Source: Cryptomeria japonica
Taxonomy: Eukaryota; Streptophyta; Pinopsida; Cupressales; Cupressaceae
Direction: 5' to 3'
DNA: 64,000 bases
Assembly: GCF_030272615.1 (NCBI RefSeq)
Contig: NC_081415.1
Coordinates: 416,668,757-416,732,756 of the forward strand
The position numbers and the translations under genes were made by a program. How positions within the stretch are numbered: position 1 is the stretch's first letter; the number at the start of each line of letters is the position of its first letter. This document shows, piece after piece, positions 1 to 13,337 of the stretch. The notes beneath the pieces are model-generated. The model had not been told where the DNA came from. It saw only the letters and a program-made list of their open reading frames with translations, and did not search any database.

Positions 1-3000
1 GGTTAGCATCCAAACAATTCAACAGCACAAGATAATATTTAACGAGGACCACATACATTTCCTTTGATATGGCACTTTGTTTGAACTGTATGGTTTCCAA
101 CAATATGTTTAAAAAGTATCCATTGTTCCTAGACAATTTAAACATTTGAACTGCCCCACAGTAAAAATGATAAAAGGCTACAAATTACACATGTAGGGTT
201 GCAAGATTCAAAATATTTATTCGTCAAAGGTGAAATTGTGTATTTAATATGCATTACATCATCCTCAAAATTGGACTATGACAAATAGATCACCACTGTG
301 GACATAGAGAAACTAAATAAGCTATTGTCACAAGCATGACACCATTAATTTGACTTCAGTTCAATCTTTAACATATATAATTATATTTGGGAACATTGTT
401 ATCACTTTGTGCTCAAGTGCAGTTTGGATTCAACATATCATTAGCTTTATTTCTTTGTACATATTTTCTGCAGAATTTTCTTTAAGTCAATGTAACTCTG
501 TCAACAATTTCTTATTAAAATCTTCATTGTTCTAATCGTGATTCTCGTTCTATGTGCAGTGTTGGGTCTTTGTTGGGCTGTGTTGCAGAAATTCTACAAC
601 TTGATGTAATAGATGTAAAGATGGATTTTTTCAGCTCTCAAGGAGAACACAGAACGTAGGATACATGACTAGAAAAGCATTCAATCTCGATACTTAAAAC
701 TAATTCATTTATTTTGGCATTGACCAATTTGACCAACTTAATCTTACAAGTACTTACTTGAAATCCAATTAGAGGGAGCCAATCAAACAAAATTTGAAGT
801 CAAATTCCAATTATGAGCTATCGTTCTTACCATATGTAATATGTATGATCGGTTTACTGTTTGGAATAGTATTTTCCAAACATTTCAAGGAAATCGATGA
901 CATATTCTTAAATTTCTGAAGTAATTGAGGTAAATACAATAAATAATATCATGACTTGATTCATTTGAAGTGATGACTTATAATTTTTTTCTTTTCAAAA
1001 TGTCGAACTTAAACTAATTACTTTAAATTAGATGTATATTAGCAAGCGGTTTAATTAAATTATGTACTTTGTTGAATAGAATTGGAAATGCTTGTTTAGA
1101 GTATGAGAATATTTAATATTTGGTTACTTCAAAATCTTATTGAAGGCTATATTTACTGACTACATATAAATTGGTAAAAAATATGTTATTTGCATTATGA
1201 GTATAATTATAAATGTGTTTATATATGAAAAAAATTAAGGTTAATAGGTTTCTTTATTCTCTTACATGAATAGCTATACATAAAATAATTAGCATAGTTA
1301 ATCATTCAATTTCTTTATTTTAGAGTACTTTTACAAGTAAAATGCACCACAGCTTGCATTCAACAACAATCTCTATATTCCCATCAATGTGTGTACATCC
1401 ACTCTTTGAGTAATCAATTCCATCCAAAGGTGAAACTTCATTAGGTCAATTCATCATTACCATACTCAACTTACTTTTCTTCCATGGCGAGAATTTTCCA
1501 TCATTTGGATAAAACTTCCATAGCATCACAATGATAATCATTTATAAACATCACATTGTATTTTAACAAAATTATAACTCATGCATATGAAATAACAAGC
1601 TGATCATCTTATATAATTATATTGTTCTCTGACATTTCTCCTATTCGTCCCTCAAACTAATTTACTATAAGCTATATAGTAAACTCTTAATGAATAGACT
1701 TGTCATTGAATATAGGGAACAATTGTATTTCAACAAGCCATATACTTATGTTTTCAAACCATAATCATTATTGTTCTACAAATTATTTGTCTATTCACTA
1801 AACATGGGCAGTCCACACTAATGTACTCTTGTGATTTAGACATTAATGTGTGAAAAACTCTTGCTAAGATATTGAAGGTTTTTCATAGAACAACTTCAAT
1901 GGAAATAGAGGGGGTTAAAAATTATCTCCAAAGTGTTGAGGTAATTGCTGATATTAATTGATGATACATGAATATGTTTCAAAGCATGTAGAGCCCTTCT
2001 TTTTATGTAAATCTGCCATAAAAGGAGAAAAATGTCAAAAGTACAAACAAGTGAAATGAAAAAATAAAACTAGTGATTTGGAAAGATAGCATTGGTTGAA
2101 GAAGTGTTTGTTCCTTACATGATGGAAAGTTGAGAGAAGCGAAGGAAAAAATAAAACTTGTGATTTGTAAATTGACAAGCATTGATTGGCATTAATGTGG
2201 GGAGTGGGTTGGTGCTTGTTTGAAACGGATTTTATGTTTCCAAGGCTTGTGATCCCTATCTAAAGGCCTTGTTTGGTTATTGGAATTCCACAAAGATATA
2301 TTTTTTAAATTTGGATAAAAAATGGATTAGCTAATGTTTGAAATAGGTTAAAGGTTAGCTTCTCTATAACAATATGAAATATACATTTGTGTAAATATTA
2401 TAATTGTCAATTCAAAATCTAAAGATTAGACAACAAGAAGTTCAAAATATCTTGAAAATAAATATCTAATCTAAGATTTATTATTATGAAAAAATGAGCA
2501 AAACATAAGCATGGTAAAGAAAAAGAGATGTTTTTTTTCCAATACTATCTATACCTTGGTTTGCCTTGACATATCTTGAAGATATAGATAATACTATCCA
2601 TAGATTAGAAACATGGCAATTGCCATAAGGATGTGTTGGTTGCGGCTTACAAAAAAACTCAACATTTCAATCACTCACATATACTTATAAATTGTAAATA
2701 TTTCTCACACATGCACAAAACTTAGATTGGAGAACTTGAAAAATAGAGATATTTTATTAGTTTCATTAGAAGTACAATACTATCTATTTTTTCTAATAAC
2801 AAATTGTATTCCTTTTTTCCAACCCTTTACAAAGATACATCTTTGGATACTTATATAAGAATTCTTCAAGTATAAGTAATAGCAACATCAAACAACCATG
2901 AATGATGTTACAAGAGTTGATAGACAACTCAAATTAGGCAAAATAAATTTTATAAGGTATGACAGTTCAACTTTTTTCATGGGTGACAATTGATTCATAA

Positions 3001-3565
3001 CGGTTAGATAATCCATTTGGGAGTTCCACTCATTGAATGTGGACAATCTTTATAATTTTTTCAACATGGATAAAATGAGGAACTAACAATGGTTAAGGAT
3101 ACATCTAGTAGAGAAAAAAGAAAGGATTAGGCCCAAATTATCCAAGTGCTCTTCATCTCCTTAATGACCAAATTAAAATAATGGAGACACTTCTAAAGAT
3201 GTAGATTTATATGGTAAAATGTGAAGTACACCTCAATTGTTTTAAGAATGGAGGCAAGAAAAGAACAAATTTGATGATGGATCATCTCTATAAATACTTG
3301 AAGTGAGGCCTCAAAGGGCTCCCTACCTTGCATCATCAATAGCAAATCAACCTACACAAGTGGAAAGGCCATCAACATCGCACATGGATGTATCCCCTTT
3401 GGTAGATTATAAAAAAAAAATTGGGAACAAGTTGTGCCCCCTCTATCTAGCAAGAAATTATAGGATACGGAATGACATGCATTGTCCTAAACATTGGGGG
3501 AGATATACCAATGTCATAAATAACTAAATCAATAGGATAAGCTAACATAAAAAAGCCATTTCTGA
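1..3565. other. AT-rich non-coding stretch
   Basis: I see no gene, RNA gene or bounded mobile element here. The longest frames (60-75 codons, for example around 350-535 and 3303-3527) have no recognisable motif and lie in AT-rich sequence. It is probably old, decayed intergenic repeat DNA. Confidence 0.5.
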
Positions 3566-5480
3566 TTCTAGAACAACTAACTAGAAATTAAAAAAGGAAA
3601 GCTAATAATTTATTAGAAAAGTTTAGATTCCACTTATAATTAGACTATTAAGAACCTCCTAAGTGTCAGTTGAAATAAAGCAGAGTTGTAGAATACATTC
3701 CATACATTGATTTATCAGAGGTGATGTGTGTAAAAAGTAGACTAATCATACATTTACAAGAAATAAACACAAAAACAATATACCAAAACGCGATGATTTA
3801 CATAAGGAAAACTCTTTCAAGACAAGAAACTACACTAAAAAAAAATCAACATATTATTTAGTAATCAAAAGTTCAATCTATTTAAAAAAATATAAGCCTT
3901 TTAAAGGGATCTTTGTAATATGTTGGTCTAACTCTTTTTGTTTTTCATTTTATAATTGTTTGATGAGATGTCGATATATAGAAAGGATAACTATTTATGT
4001 GTGTGTAGGTACATATGACAACTAATTAACATTATAACAACTAATAGCACAAGTTTACAATTGTATTATAAAAATTACAAATATAGACTCAAATATTTAA
4101 TTCTAAACTTAATGCAGTTTCCTACCAATTCATCAACTTGAAACAATTGATCTTGAATATATATTATAAAAAGGATATAATTGAAATCAATTTCTGAAAT
4201 TATAAATAAAATGGTAGTTGATTAAGCTTCTTGCTAGCAATTGAACATAACTACAATTCATCTAAACTATTTCTCAAATATTCTATATGTTGCCCTTATT
4301 CCTTCTTAATTTGTCTATATAGCACAAATTATAGCAAGGAGTAAAAGCTTTCTTGATCCCCTAATATTCCTCACACTTCCCTTACACTTTCCACATCAAA
4401 CTCCCAAAGACTTGCACCACTTACAAATACAATAGAGTATCAATTGGTGTTTAGAAGGGTCCCATGACCCCTTAACTTCTATAGTTTCCTTTATTTTCCT
4501 TTCCTATATCAATACAACTTCCCAAACACCCCATGTCACTCCTATAAAGTGGGTGATGCCTTTTCTAAGTTTAAAATTTCACCAAAGATGTAGGGTGGCA
4601 AGGTTCCTAACTACATTAGGAGACTTCCAAATTTAACTTTTTAACCTTCTTGCTACCAAAAAATAGCAATTCACTCGTAAAACATTCTTACGCCACCTCA
4701 CAATCACATTAAAAACTTACAACACAAGGGAAAAGAGGGGTAGTTGATATAAAAGTGTTATGACCTATTTTTAGGCCCCTCAACCCTTTGTAAAACCCTC
4801 ATTAGATTTTTATAAACATTTCCTGTAGAACTTTTATAATTTTTAACAACTAAGATTAGTGAAATATAAAACACCTCAATAAAAAAAAATCAATATCATT
4901 TATCTATTTTCTTTATAAATCCTTCTCATAAATCTTTGCAATCACTCTTTCAAGGACAACTATGAATCTTGTATGAATCAATTTATAGATTCGTTAAGAG
5001 GGTTTATGTCCTCAAAACCAATTTCATTTTCTATGATACAAGATGAACAATTCCTTACTCTCCAAACCAAGTCTTCAAATTGAAAATTCTAAGAATGTGT
5101 TTGTATCCTCACTTTTCCTATTTATATATCCTTAATTTTTCACTTAAGTGACCTTTAAATTCAGCTTTATTTTTTAGCCCAAAAATAAACCACTTTTATG
5201 TCTCCATATAGTGATCCCTTTTTAAATATGTAAATAGAACTTGTCTTAAATATTTAATTATGTTTGGCACAACCACCAAGTTATAGAAAATATTAAAATG
5301 GCTCAAAATATCAATTTTGACTCACCATGAATACCTTAAGTACATAAGAGATTGATCTATATACAAGTAGGTGTTCTCCCAAGATGATGAACTTCTCCAC
5401 GAAGTGTGGAGTACTCATAGAATATTGAATCTACACATGGATGGTACCATTGTACTCATCTTGGCTCTATAAACTATCTA
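3566..5480. repeat. Dispersed repeat family A, copy 1 (uninterrupted)
   Basis: This segment aligns by eye with 39,362-44,718 once two insertions are removed from the latter. Anchors are gattccacttataatta (3,626 and 39,415), cacatcaaactcccaaagac (4,391 and 43,622) and tggtaccattgtactcatct (5,442 and 44,681). No coding potential is visible and the class is unknown. The outer limits are approximate because similarity fades. Its main value is as the empty-site allele for the insertions in copy 2. Confidence 0.7.
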
Positions 5481-7102
5481 CCATTGTCTGAATACCTTTC
5501 TAATAATTTTGGCACTCTCCAAGAAGGTTGGCAATTTTCGAGGATGTTGGAATCGACTAGAAAAAGGACATTGCAATATCATCAACCAAAATCTGAATTA
5601 ATTATAGTAGCATAACAATACCTACAAAATTCACTATCAAATCCTCATCTCAAGCAACAAATAAATAGAAGATGCAATACATGAAAACATTAAATAGTAA
5701 TTAGGAAATTAAGAGCTAAAACCACCTATAAGTGGTACCCAAATCTCTAGTTGGAATTTCAACACCCAAATATTAATATGAGCCCACAAATTAAAAGTAA
5801 CATGTGCTATCCACCTATCATAAACTCATCAGAATCCACTTATCAAATTGGGCTATCCATTATCTTCATTCAAAGATGTTTATGTTGTGCCATAACATGT
5901 TTCATTAGTTGGTCAACAAGTGTAAATCCCTCTTACAATTCTTTTATATGTCTTAGATGATTTTACATTTTGAATGTAGGAGGTCCAACTTTTAGTGGCC
6001 AGAAATCTTGATTTGGGAGGTTGTTGGAGTCTTTTTTATTGTAGACATTAAAGAGATATGTGCACTAGACAGCCTTGCAAGTGATGTCAAACAACCTAAA
6101 ATATTTATTCTTTCCATAACTAAACTCTATAGCCCAAAATTTGATTTTTTTAATTTCATACTCTAAAAATTGCCTTTTTTAATATTCTTAACATTAGGAG
6201 CAAGGTTAAGACAGTTTTCTTAAGATTATCTCACTTGCTATAATATCTTGCAAGACAAAAAGGAGTACTAATACTATCAACTAATAGCTAGGGACCAAGA
6301 TGCCCATAGACTCATAACACCACTTGAACTTTTTATGCTCACTGACTTTGTTAATACATTTACAAATTCTTATAAGTCTCAACTTTTTCTAACTTCACAC
6401 TCTCGTCTTCTACCATGTCTAAACAAATTGATACTATGAATTAATACACTTTATCCTCGCGTGAAAGGTTGAGTTCTTTGCTAAAAATATGACACTCTAA
6501 TTATTACATATAGTTATAATAGCTCCTAGAGTAAGCCCCACATCTAAACACAAACATTTAGGTCAAATGAATTCCTTACAAGCACAAATAGCTACCATGA
6601 ACTTTGCTTCTACCCTTGGAAAAATAGACCACAACATACCATTTAGTTATCACACTAATTTTATCACCAAACATAGTGAATATATATCCAAATGAAAGTT
6701 CAAAAAGTTGTCCCACTTCTATATAAGAAATGGTCCCACAAATATAATTTTTCAAATTTGAGCACCTAAAAGTGGCATGTATGTTTTTAATTCAAATTGA
6801 AATAAACTAATAAAATGTGGAACATTTGGTGTAGTCTATATTTTTAATTTAAAAAATATATAGTTGGGTATAATTTTTATAATTTTTTATAAGTTTTGGA
6901 GAATATTTTAGTTGTTGAATTTTTTTTCAAAAAGTGAGATCAATGAAATGTAGCTCTTAATCTAGTAAAATTATAATTCTCAATTAGCTAAGTTGAATAG
7001 TGCATGGAGAAAAAATTAACTTTTGATTATATTTATTTTTAATAAATTTTTTAAGATGGGCTTGATTCCATAATGTGATGGTTTTGTGGTGGTGGTGTTG
7101 TT
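5481..7102. other. AT-rich non-coding stretch
   Basis: No gene or repeat boundary recognised between family A copy 1 and the giant retroelement. The sequence is AT-rich with only short random frames. Confidence 0.5.
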
Positions 7103-7469
7103 CTAGTTGTTAGCACACATTTTTATCAAATATTTTGTGCTATTTCTTTGATGTTTTATATGTACAGTTAAACATAAGAGCATTTATTCCTAGATTGTAT
7201 GTGCAGGATATGTGTTGCAGTATCAAAAAAAATCCCTTTGAGACCCTGTTTTCAGAATTGGACAAGCACCGCTAGGGCATGCTAAGGGTTGGCACTGAGT
7301 ATGAACTACATGAGGAAGTTTCAGCATGACAAAATTGGGAGCCCTATAAGGCATTCTCTGGGCCTATGTGATAGTCTATGTTATCTATTAGCACATGCAG
7401 AGTTTCCATAAAAGGTTACAAGTGCGAGTGATATATGAAGAAGAGCTTAATTTGCATAATTGTCAAATT

Positions 7470-8760
7470 TGAACTATCGGTGTAAGTTACCCCGATAAGA
7501 CCGACTGGCATAAATAATGAGAAAACTTATCGGCATGACCTAGACCGATCACTCTGAAGGAGAACCAAAAGGAAGTTTAGAAGAAGGTGCTCATCGGCAT
7601 AACATTCATTATCGGAGGCATGAGAAAAATGTTGTGCCGATAGTCGATGAGGTGATCGATATAACCTACACCGATGAAAGACAATGTGAAGTAGATAGTA
7701 AATTTCATGGGATTGTCAAAAAATGATATCTTGTGCTACCCCGAAACATGATGGGCTAGATGGCAGAAGGCAGTGTCATCGACATGACTTTATCCGATGA
7801 AGAAACACCAAAAAGTGGGAATACTAAGCCATCAGGATAGCTCAAACTATCGGTGAAAGGAGTTTTGGGTTACGCTGATACCCGATAAGAAAGACAAAGT
7901 CGAGCACAAAGGAGGAGGTTACCGGTATGACTTACTCTGAGTAAGGAGAATGCGGAGCGTATATTTTGAAATCATCGGGATATCGGATAGCATAAGAAAA
8001 AGCTACCCCGATACCCGATAGGGTATATATCATGATGGATGGAAATGATGTTTCATCAGGATAGCCTACACTGAAGTAAGTGACTAAAAGAGGGACAAGG
8101 TAAAGTCATCGGGATGACATCGACCCTTTTGGAGGAAGACATTTTTCGCTACGTCGATACCCGATGAGGAATCTGAAGCGGTTGTCGGGAAGGAGACCTC
8201 ATTGGGGGAACATAAGCCAATGGATCTGAAAACAAATAGGTTGGAGCCTGATATCATCGGGTCATCAGAGAAACATAGGAAGGGTTGTCCCGACACTCGA
8301 TAAGATTTGCAACACGATGACCAAGAGGGAGGTTTCATCAGGAAATCATATGCCGATAGACCGAAGAAGTGAAAGGGAAGCACAAGCATGAAGTAAATGT
8401 CATCGGGTCATTGTGGAAACATAAAATAAGTTGTCCTAATACCCGATAAGGTGACCCGATATAATGAATGAGGTGCGGACTACCAAGGGGGATTCATCGG
8501 AATAAATTTTCACTATCAGAGGAACATATTTGGAGCTATGTCGAAACCTGATGGGCAGAATGCAACGGACGAATAAAAGGAGGGTGTATCGGAATGACCT
8601 ATGTCGATATGATATAAAGGTGAAAGTAGAACCTAGCCAGGAGGAGAAGTGGTCGGTGAGACCTATGCCGACTGAAGGACGGGTGGCGCCAAATAATTGA
8701 ATTATTGAAAAAGTTATGTCGATCAGTCGTTGCAAAATCATATTGCAAACGGATCGACCT
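7470..8760. repeat. Degenerate ATCGG...CCGAT palindromic repeat array in left LTR
   Basis: At least 24 exact ATCGG or CCGAT pentamers occur here by eye, often as pairs 10-20 bases apart around a middle like ATRACCTA (for example 7,531-7,549 and 7,655-7,674). The pattern is a loose inverted-repeat unit repeated along about 1.3 kb just upstream of the LTR ORF. It is kept in the right LTR with some decay. It could be a cluster of protein-binding sites or a hairpin-forming leader; the sequence alone does not decide. Confidence 0.6.
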
Positions 8761-8970
8761 ACCATTATTAAATGCAGAGAACGGGTAGATTGGTGTTTGC
8801 ACGAGGCAAATCACAGCAAGATTTGAGTTGAGTAAATGCTTTTAATCCGTCAAATCCATATATGAAGAGTTGGTACAAGGATTTTGCATAACAGTTTGAA
8901 GCTAACAAAGAGATTGAAGCAAAATTAAACTACAGAGAATCAAACTGCAGAAAGCTTGAGAGATTCAAAT

Positions 8971-11811
8971 ATGGAGGGTTCTAGTTCCAAGGGCAAGAGG
9001 AAGGTCACATAAGTTTTTGAAAGCGTTCCTAAGAGGTCTAAAGGGGGAGAAGGTGCGCCGAAACGAAAGTTGAACCAGGATATGATCGATCAAATGAGCT
9101 CACTAGGAGCCAAATCCCGGAGATCAAAAGTTAACCTACCCATCCGTGACCAGCTAGAGGATGAGTTCAAAGAAATTGGCGATGCATGGACCGAGATCAA
9201 AGGTCATGAATTTTTCTTATATCATTACATAGGAAGAAATAAGTCGGCCCCAATTTCAAGCCCATGGATGATTGGATTGGGTAAGCTTGTAGTCCCTAAT
9301 GTCTTTGTAAATGTCGAATTGATGAAAACATTGGCTAGGGCTTACAATGCTACAAAATGATGTATCCAATTACCAAATGGCGACGCTTTCATCCATATCT
9401 CAGTAGCCACCATCCAGGAGGTTTTTGGTCTAGGTTTTGAATCTAATGTTCTTTTGTCTTTTGAGAAGCTAGAGGAAGAGTATACAAAGATAGACACTAT
9501 GTATAATGGATGGAATTTGGCCATTGATAAGGCCGAAAAGGGAAAATTGACAGAAGAGGATGGGCCCCCATTTGATATCAATATCTTCAAGCAGTATATG
9601 CAGTATACCTATATGGCAGGCAGTCAGGTGGGAGGAGTTGAAGTCCCAAATATAGCTCGGATGGGACCTCTCATCCTTACTGTTGACACACAGATGCATG
9701 AGCCGAGGCAATTCGACTATGCTACTTATGTTGTTGAGAAAATACATGGGGGTTTCTTGAGCCTTCAAGATAACCCTAATAAATCTTTTAAGTTTTACTC
9801 TTTGTTGATGCATGTGGTCTTGTTTTATGGACGACTCAGGGGAATGTGGCCTGAGGAACTAAACTTGAATATTCATGGTAAAGATGGAGAGGAGCAGCCT
9901 GTACAGTTATGGTGGTCATTGTGGGATTCACTTTTGATGAGATCCCATTATATCAAGTTTGAAGAGTTTTTTGTGCAGCCTTTATTTAGAGCTTTTAGAG
10001 TGTATTTTGATGGGTCTTTTTTGGAGGAAATCAAAAGATTCCTTAGACCCCATGAACATGGGGATACCAGAGTAAACCACAATATGGGTGACTGGTATGT
10101 GTGCCATAACTTCACCTATGTTAGGTTTTTTGAGTTTGAAGGAGCTCCTTATGTGTTGTCGAAGCCTGCACCTGACAGGATCGCTTATCTGGAGATTGTA
10201 AGGTAGATGAGTGTCTCAAATGCAATGCATTTTGGGGGTGCTCACAAGAAATTTTTCTTGTCCAGGACCTTAGATTTTGATGATTTCACTATTGTCTCCA
10301 CAAAGGCATATGAGATCATTGACAAGAGGTTGATAGAAGACTACAACCTCTATGAGCACACAGGTTGGAAGAACTATGACCCTGAGGGGTATATCCACCA
10401 AGGCAGGAAAAAGCAAAATCTGGGTGATTACTTTCATGAGTATGTAGAGAAGAAGCAATGGCTACAAGAGATAGGAGAGGAAGAAGAGGCAGAGAGCGAA
10501 TCGGGAGAAAATGAAGCTATTTCAATATTTAGGAGGCCTGAAAGGGAGGAAAAACTTGAAGCACGGGACATAACTATTGCAAGGATAAATGTGGATGTGG
10601 ATGTTAGGCTAGAGGAGCATACCTCTTTTGTGTCTGATGATGAATTCATCAAGTCAAAGGAATTCAAGTCCTTCTTGTATCACTTCAAGGGGAAAAGGCT
10701 AAGAGAAGCAATGCGTGACATAACACCAGAGAATGAGGCAGAGATGCTTAGGAAACTGAAGGAAGATATTGATGCAGAAGTGGAAAGCATGACTTCACAA
10801 AGGGGAAGGTAGCTTCTTGTAGAGGCAAGGATTATCTTGTTTTCAGGCTGGGATCTTAGTGCGTCTTTCACTTTTGATAGCCTGTTACATTCAGAGAAGA
10901 AGGATTTCAAATTGGACATTCAAGGCGTGAATGACGTCTTCATCTGGTCAAAATATGATCCAAATGATGAGGCTATGCAGTTGTGGGCTCTTTATCCCCC
11001 AAATAAAAGGCCAAAGGTCGTAGATGTGGACAAGGGTTTTGGACACATGATGAAGTTGAAGGTTGGAGAGGTTGATCCCATGGTCACGATAGATATGGGA
11101 GTTGATATCTCAAAATAGATGAAAATGTTGATGAAAGAAGCATGAAAGTATAAATCATTGTATGAAGAACTTTTGAGGAGTAGGGGCCATCATGTACCCC
11201 AGATAGCAGACGAATCTAAATTGAAAAAGAAGTGTGAAGAGTTGTACAAGGAAAAAAAATTGAAGGAAAGAATACAGAGCATAAGGACAAACACAACATG
11301 TGTCTTATTGACAAAACGATTTGAAAATCTGCAAAAGGTATTGGAGGAATTATGGTCTGTTTACCAGAAAACCATGGATAACGCATTATCGCACCAGAGG
11401 ATCCTTAATAGGTTAAACATGCTACTGCAGGATCAGACACTGAGTGACAAAAGGATAAATAAAGTCAAAAGGCTAATTGACACTCATCAAGAATTCACAA
11501 CAGAATTAAATACTGAGTATGAGGAATGTAAATGGATCGTCAATCATGGATTTCCAGGTGTAGTTGATGATGCAGGGGTCATGAAGGACAAGCACCATTG
11601 GATTACCAAATGAAGGTCTCTACTCAGTTCATCCCTTAACGTTGCCCGTGCGGATGCATTGGACATGAATGAAACAGGGGAGCAGGTTGAAGGTTTTGTT
11701 ACAACAAAGATAGCGATCAGAGATATTATCTTCAATGCTACTACCTATAAAGAGGAAAAATATCTTCAGCACATCCAGAAATGTGGTCAGCGGTTGGATG
11801 GAAAAGGCTAA
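8971..11811 (+). pseudogene. LTR-internal accessory ORF, copy A (about 947 codons, 7 stops)
   Basis: One reading frame runs from the ATG at 8,971 to the TAA at 11,809-11,811. There is no net frameshift, but seven in-frame stops interrupt it (9,010, 9,358, 10,204, 10,810, 11,116, 11,143, 11,611). Six are sense codons in the other LTR or fall in a small in-frame deletion; the TAG at 10,810 is shared. The start is chosen because the right LTR has an ATG at the same place. Parts in order: a short basic N-terminus with KRK and KRSK clusters, a hydrophobic globular region (to about residue 480), a Glu-rich acidic stretch (GEEEEAESESGE), a second globular part, then a Lys/Glu-rich probably helical tail. 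No zinc knuckle, protease, RT or integrase motif is present, so it is not gag or pol. I do not recognise a named family. Copy A lacks 78 nt that copy B has near 10,446. Confidence 0.7.
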
Positions 11812-12827
11812 TATATGTTATTGTCATGTGTTTTAGTTATAGTTGCTAAGAGGGATAGTTAGGATTTTTGTTAGTCTTTGTTTGTACAAATGAAAGGGTG
11901 TGTCCTTTCATTTATATCGTTTGAATCATGTATGTATAGAGAGTCATTTTTTATTCTGGAGGGGACAGAAGGGAAGTAAGCTTAGGATCTTTTCATATTG
12001 TCTATTGGAATTTATAGTGTTCTGTAAGATAAGTCCATAGAAATGAAATCTATTTTTTGTAAACAAGTGTAATCATGAAGTATCTGTGAGTCTGTGGTTT
12101 TTGTACACCAATTGTTCCCAGAAATCAATATACAAGGTTTGCTGCTTTCATCTTCAGATCGTTTCGTGTCATATGATATTGATGATTTAAAATCTTTCGA
12201 ATAAATATAAAGAAGATTTGTTGCAATGTTTTATCATCTGTTGGTATAGAGATATCAGAATTGTTTTTGTTGTTCTCATAGCATACATTGTGGATATTGC
12301 AGTGATAGTTTGTTTCTTCACACTGTCTCCAAAGATTACAAGTATTTGTCTATTAAATGACATGTAAACTGTCAGATAAGGCACTGATCTGTTTCTGGTT
12401 TTTTGTGAATAGATTGAGTGTGCACAAATTCCTCACTGGAGAAATATTTTACTAGTTTATACTTGCCTTGTTCTTTCATAATTACTCTTAGTTCCAACAA
12501 CAATCTGTTACAACTTTTATTCATTTTCAATTATACTCAAATCTTCAAATTAAAACAAGCTAAAAGCATATCAATAAAGCATGGTTGCAGGAAAGTGTTT
12601 GCCAGTCCTGTAAATAGCTAGATTAAACAGATTAAATTCACTATAAAGAAATCTCTTTATGCTTTGGAGATTAGGGTATACCCACCTAGGTCTAGTGGAG
12701 CCTAAAGTACAGAGGAATTTGGTCATCGACCATTCTTGTTCGTTGGCCAAGGTTGATTGAGGAATCAGTAAGAGATTTGGCAAATCTCTCGGATTTCCAA
12801 TCTCTTGTTTTCTAATGAGTCACCAAT
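11812..12827 (+). other. 3' non-coding part of left LTR
   Basis: About 1 kb after the ORF stop with no coding potential, aligning with 24,988-25,980 of the right LTR. In a retrotransposon this end would hold the polyadenylation region, but I could not place R/U5 limits. Confidence 0.55.
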
Positions 12828-13277
12828 TGTTTATATGTGGCGACTGGTCAGAAAAGTACTGTACACTCAGCACGTATTCTCGTCGGAGTCCGGGGCCGAG
12901 CGGGGCCCCGAGAAAGTGGGCGTAGCCCGCTGTGGGGGTTCGGGGGCGTAGCCCTCGAGAAAAAAAAATTTGTCATTTTTTTGTTGATGAAAACCGACAT
13001 TGTAATAAAACCCTAAAAAGGCCGACTTTGTTTGTTTCCCTAAAAATGCATGTTATAAGCGGCTGGGATGCTTAAGGCATTGTAAGGTTTATGTACTGTT
13101 TTTGCTGGATAATAAGAAAGATAGGACGACTGTATATGGTGGACGTAACCCATTCTGGGTGAACCACGTTAAATCTATGTGTTATTTGTGTCTTGTTTTA
13201 TTCCTTTATCTTTTGTATTTAGATCTGCATATAATTGTTAGTTCATATTTGCTTCGGATCTTCTTGAAACCCTAACA
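12828..13277 (+). repeat. Copia 5' LTR
   Basis: Starts TGTTTATATGTGGCG and ends ACCCTAACA. It contains a GC-rich block (about 12,888-12,957) with GGGGGTTCGGGGGCGTAGCC, followed by a poly-A run and TGTCATTTTT. It is similar throughout to 17,392-17,847. Confidence 0.9.
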
Positions 13278-13279
13278 AT

Positions 13280-13291
13280 TGGTATCAGAGC
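13280..13291 (+). promoter_or_regulatory. Primer-binding site (initiator tRNA-Met type)
   Basis: tggtatcagagc, two bases after the 5' LTR end; complementary to the 3' end of plant initiator tRNA-Met, the usual copia primer. Confidence 0.9.
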
Positions 13292-13337
13292 GAGGTTTTC
13301 TGTAAATTGGCAAGACTCTCAGATTTGAGTGGGAGCA

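Larger units (their letters stand above)
7108..12803 (+). repeat. Left giant LTR
   Basis: Aligns through nearly its whole length with 20,193-25,998. The order is a 1.86-kb leader rich in ATCGG/CCGAT, a ~2.84-kb ORF (8,971-11,811), then about 1 kb of non-coding sequence. Its 3' end loses similarity to the right LTR after the shared ggatttccaatct (about 12,791-12,803). The next ~24 bases lead straight into the copia LTR at 12,828, so the LTR end and the gypsy primer-binding site cannot be placed. Confidence 0.75.

Noticed and set aside
560-680. Weak resemblance to the copia RT segment around DVKMDFF
   Set aside because: Too short and no neighbouring RT blocks in any frame.
8084-8814. Minus-strand frames of 70-110 codons in the left giant LTR, with relatives at 21,141-21,792
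   Set aside because: Both LTRs have them only because the DNA is duplicated; they differ in frame and length between copies and fall in the ATCGG array. No motif.
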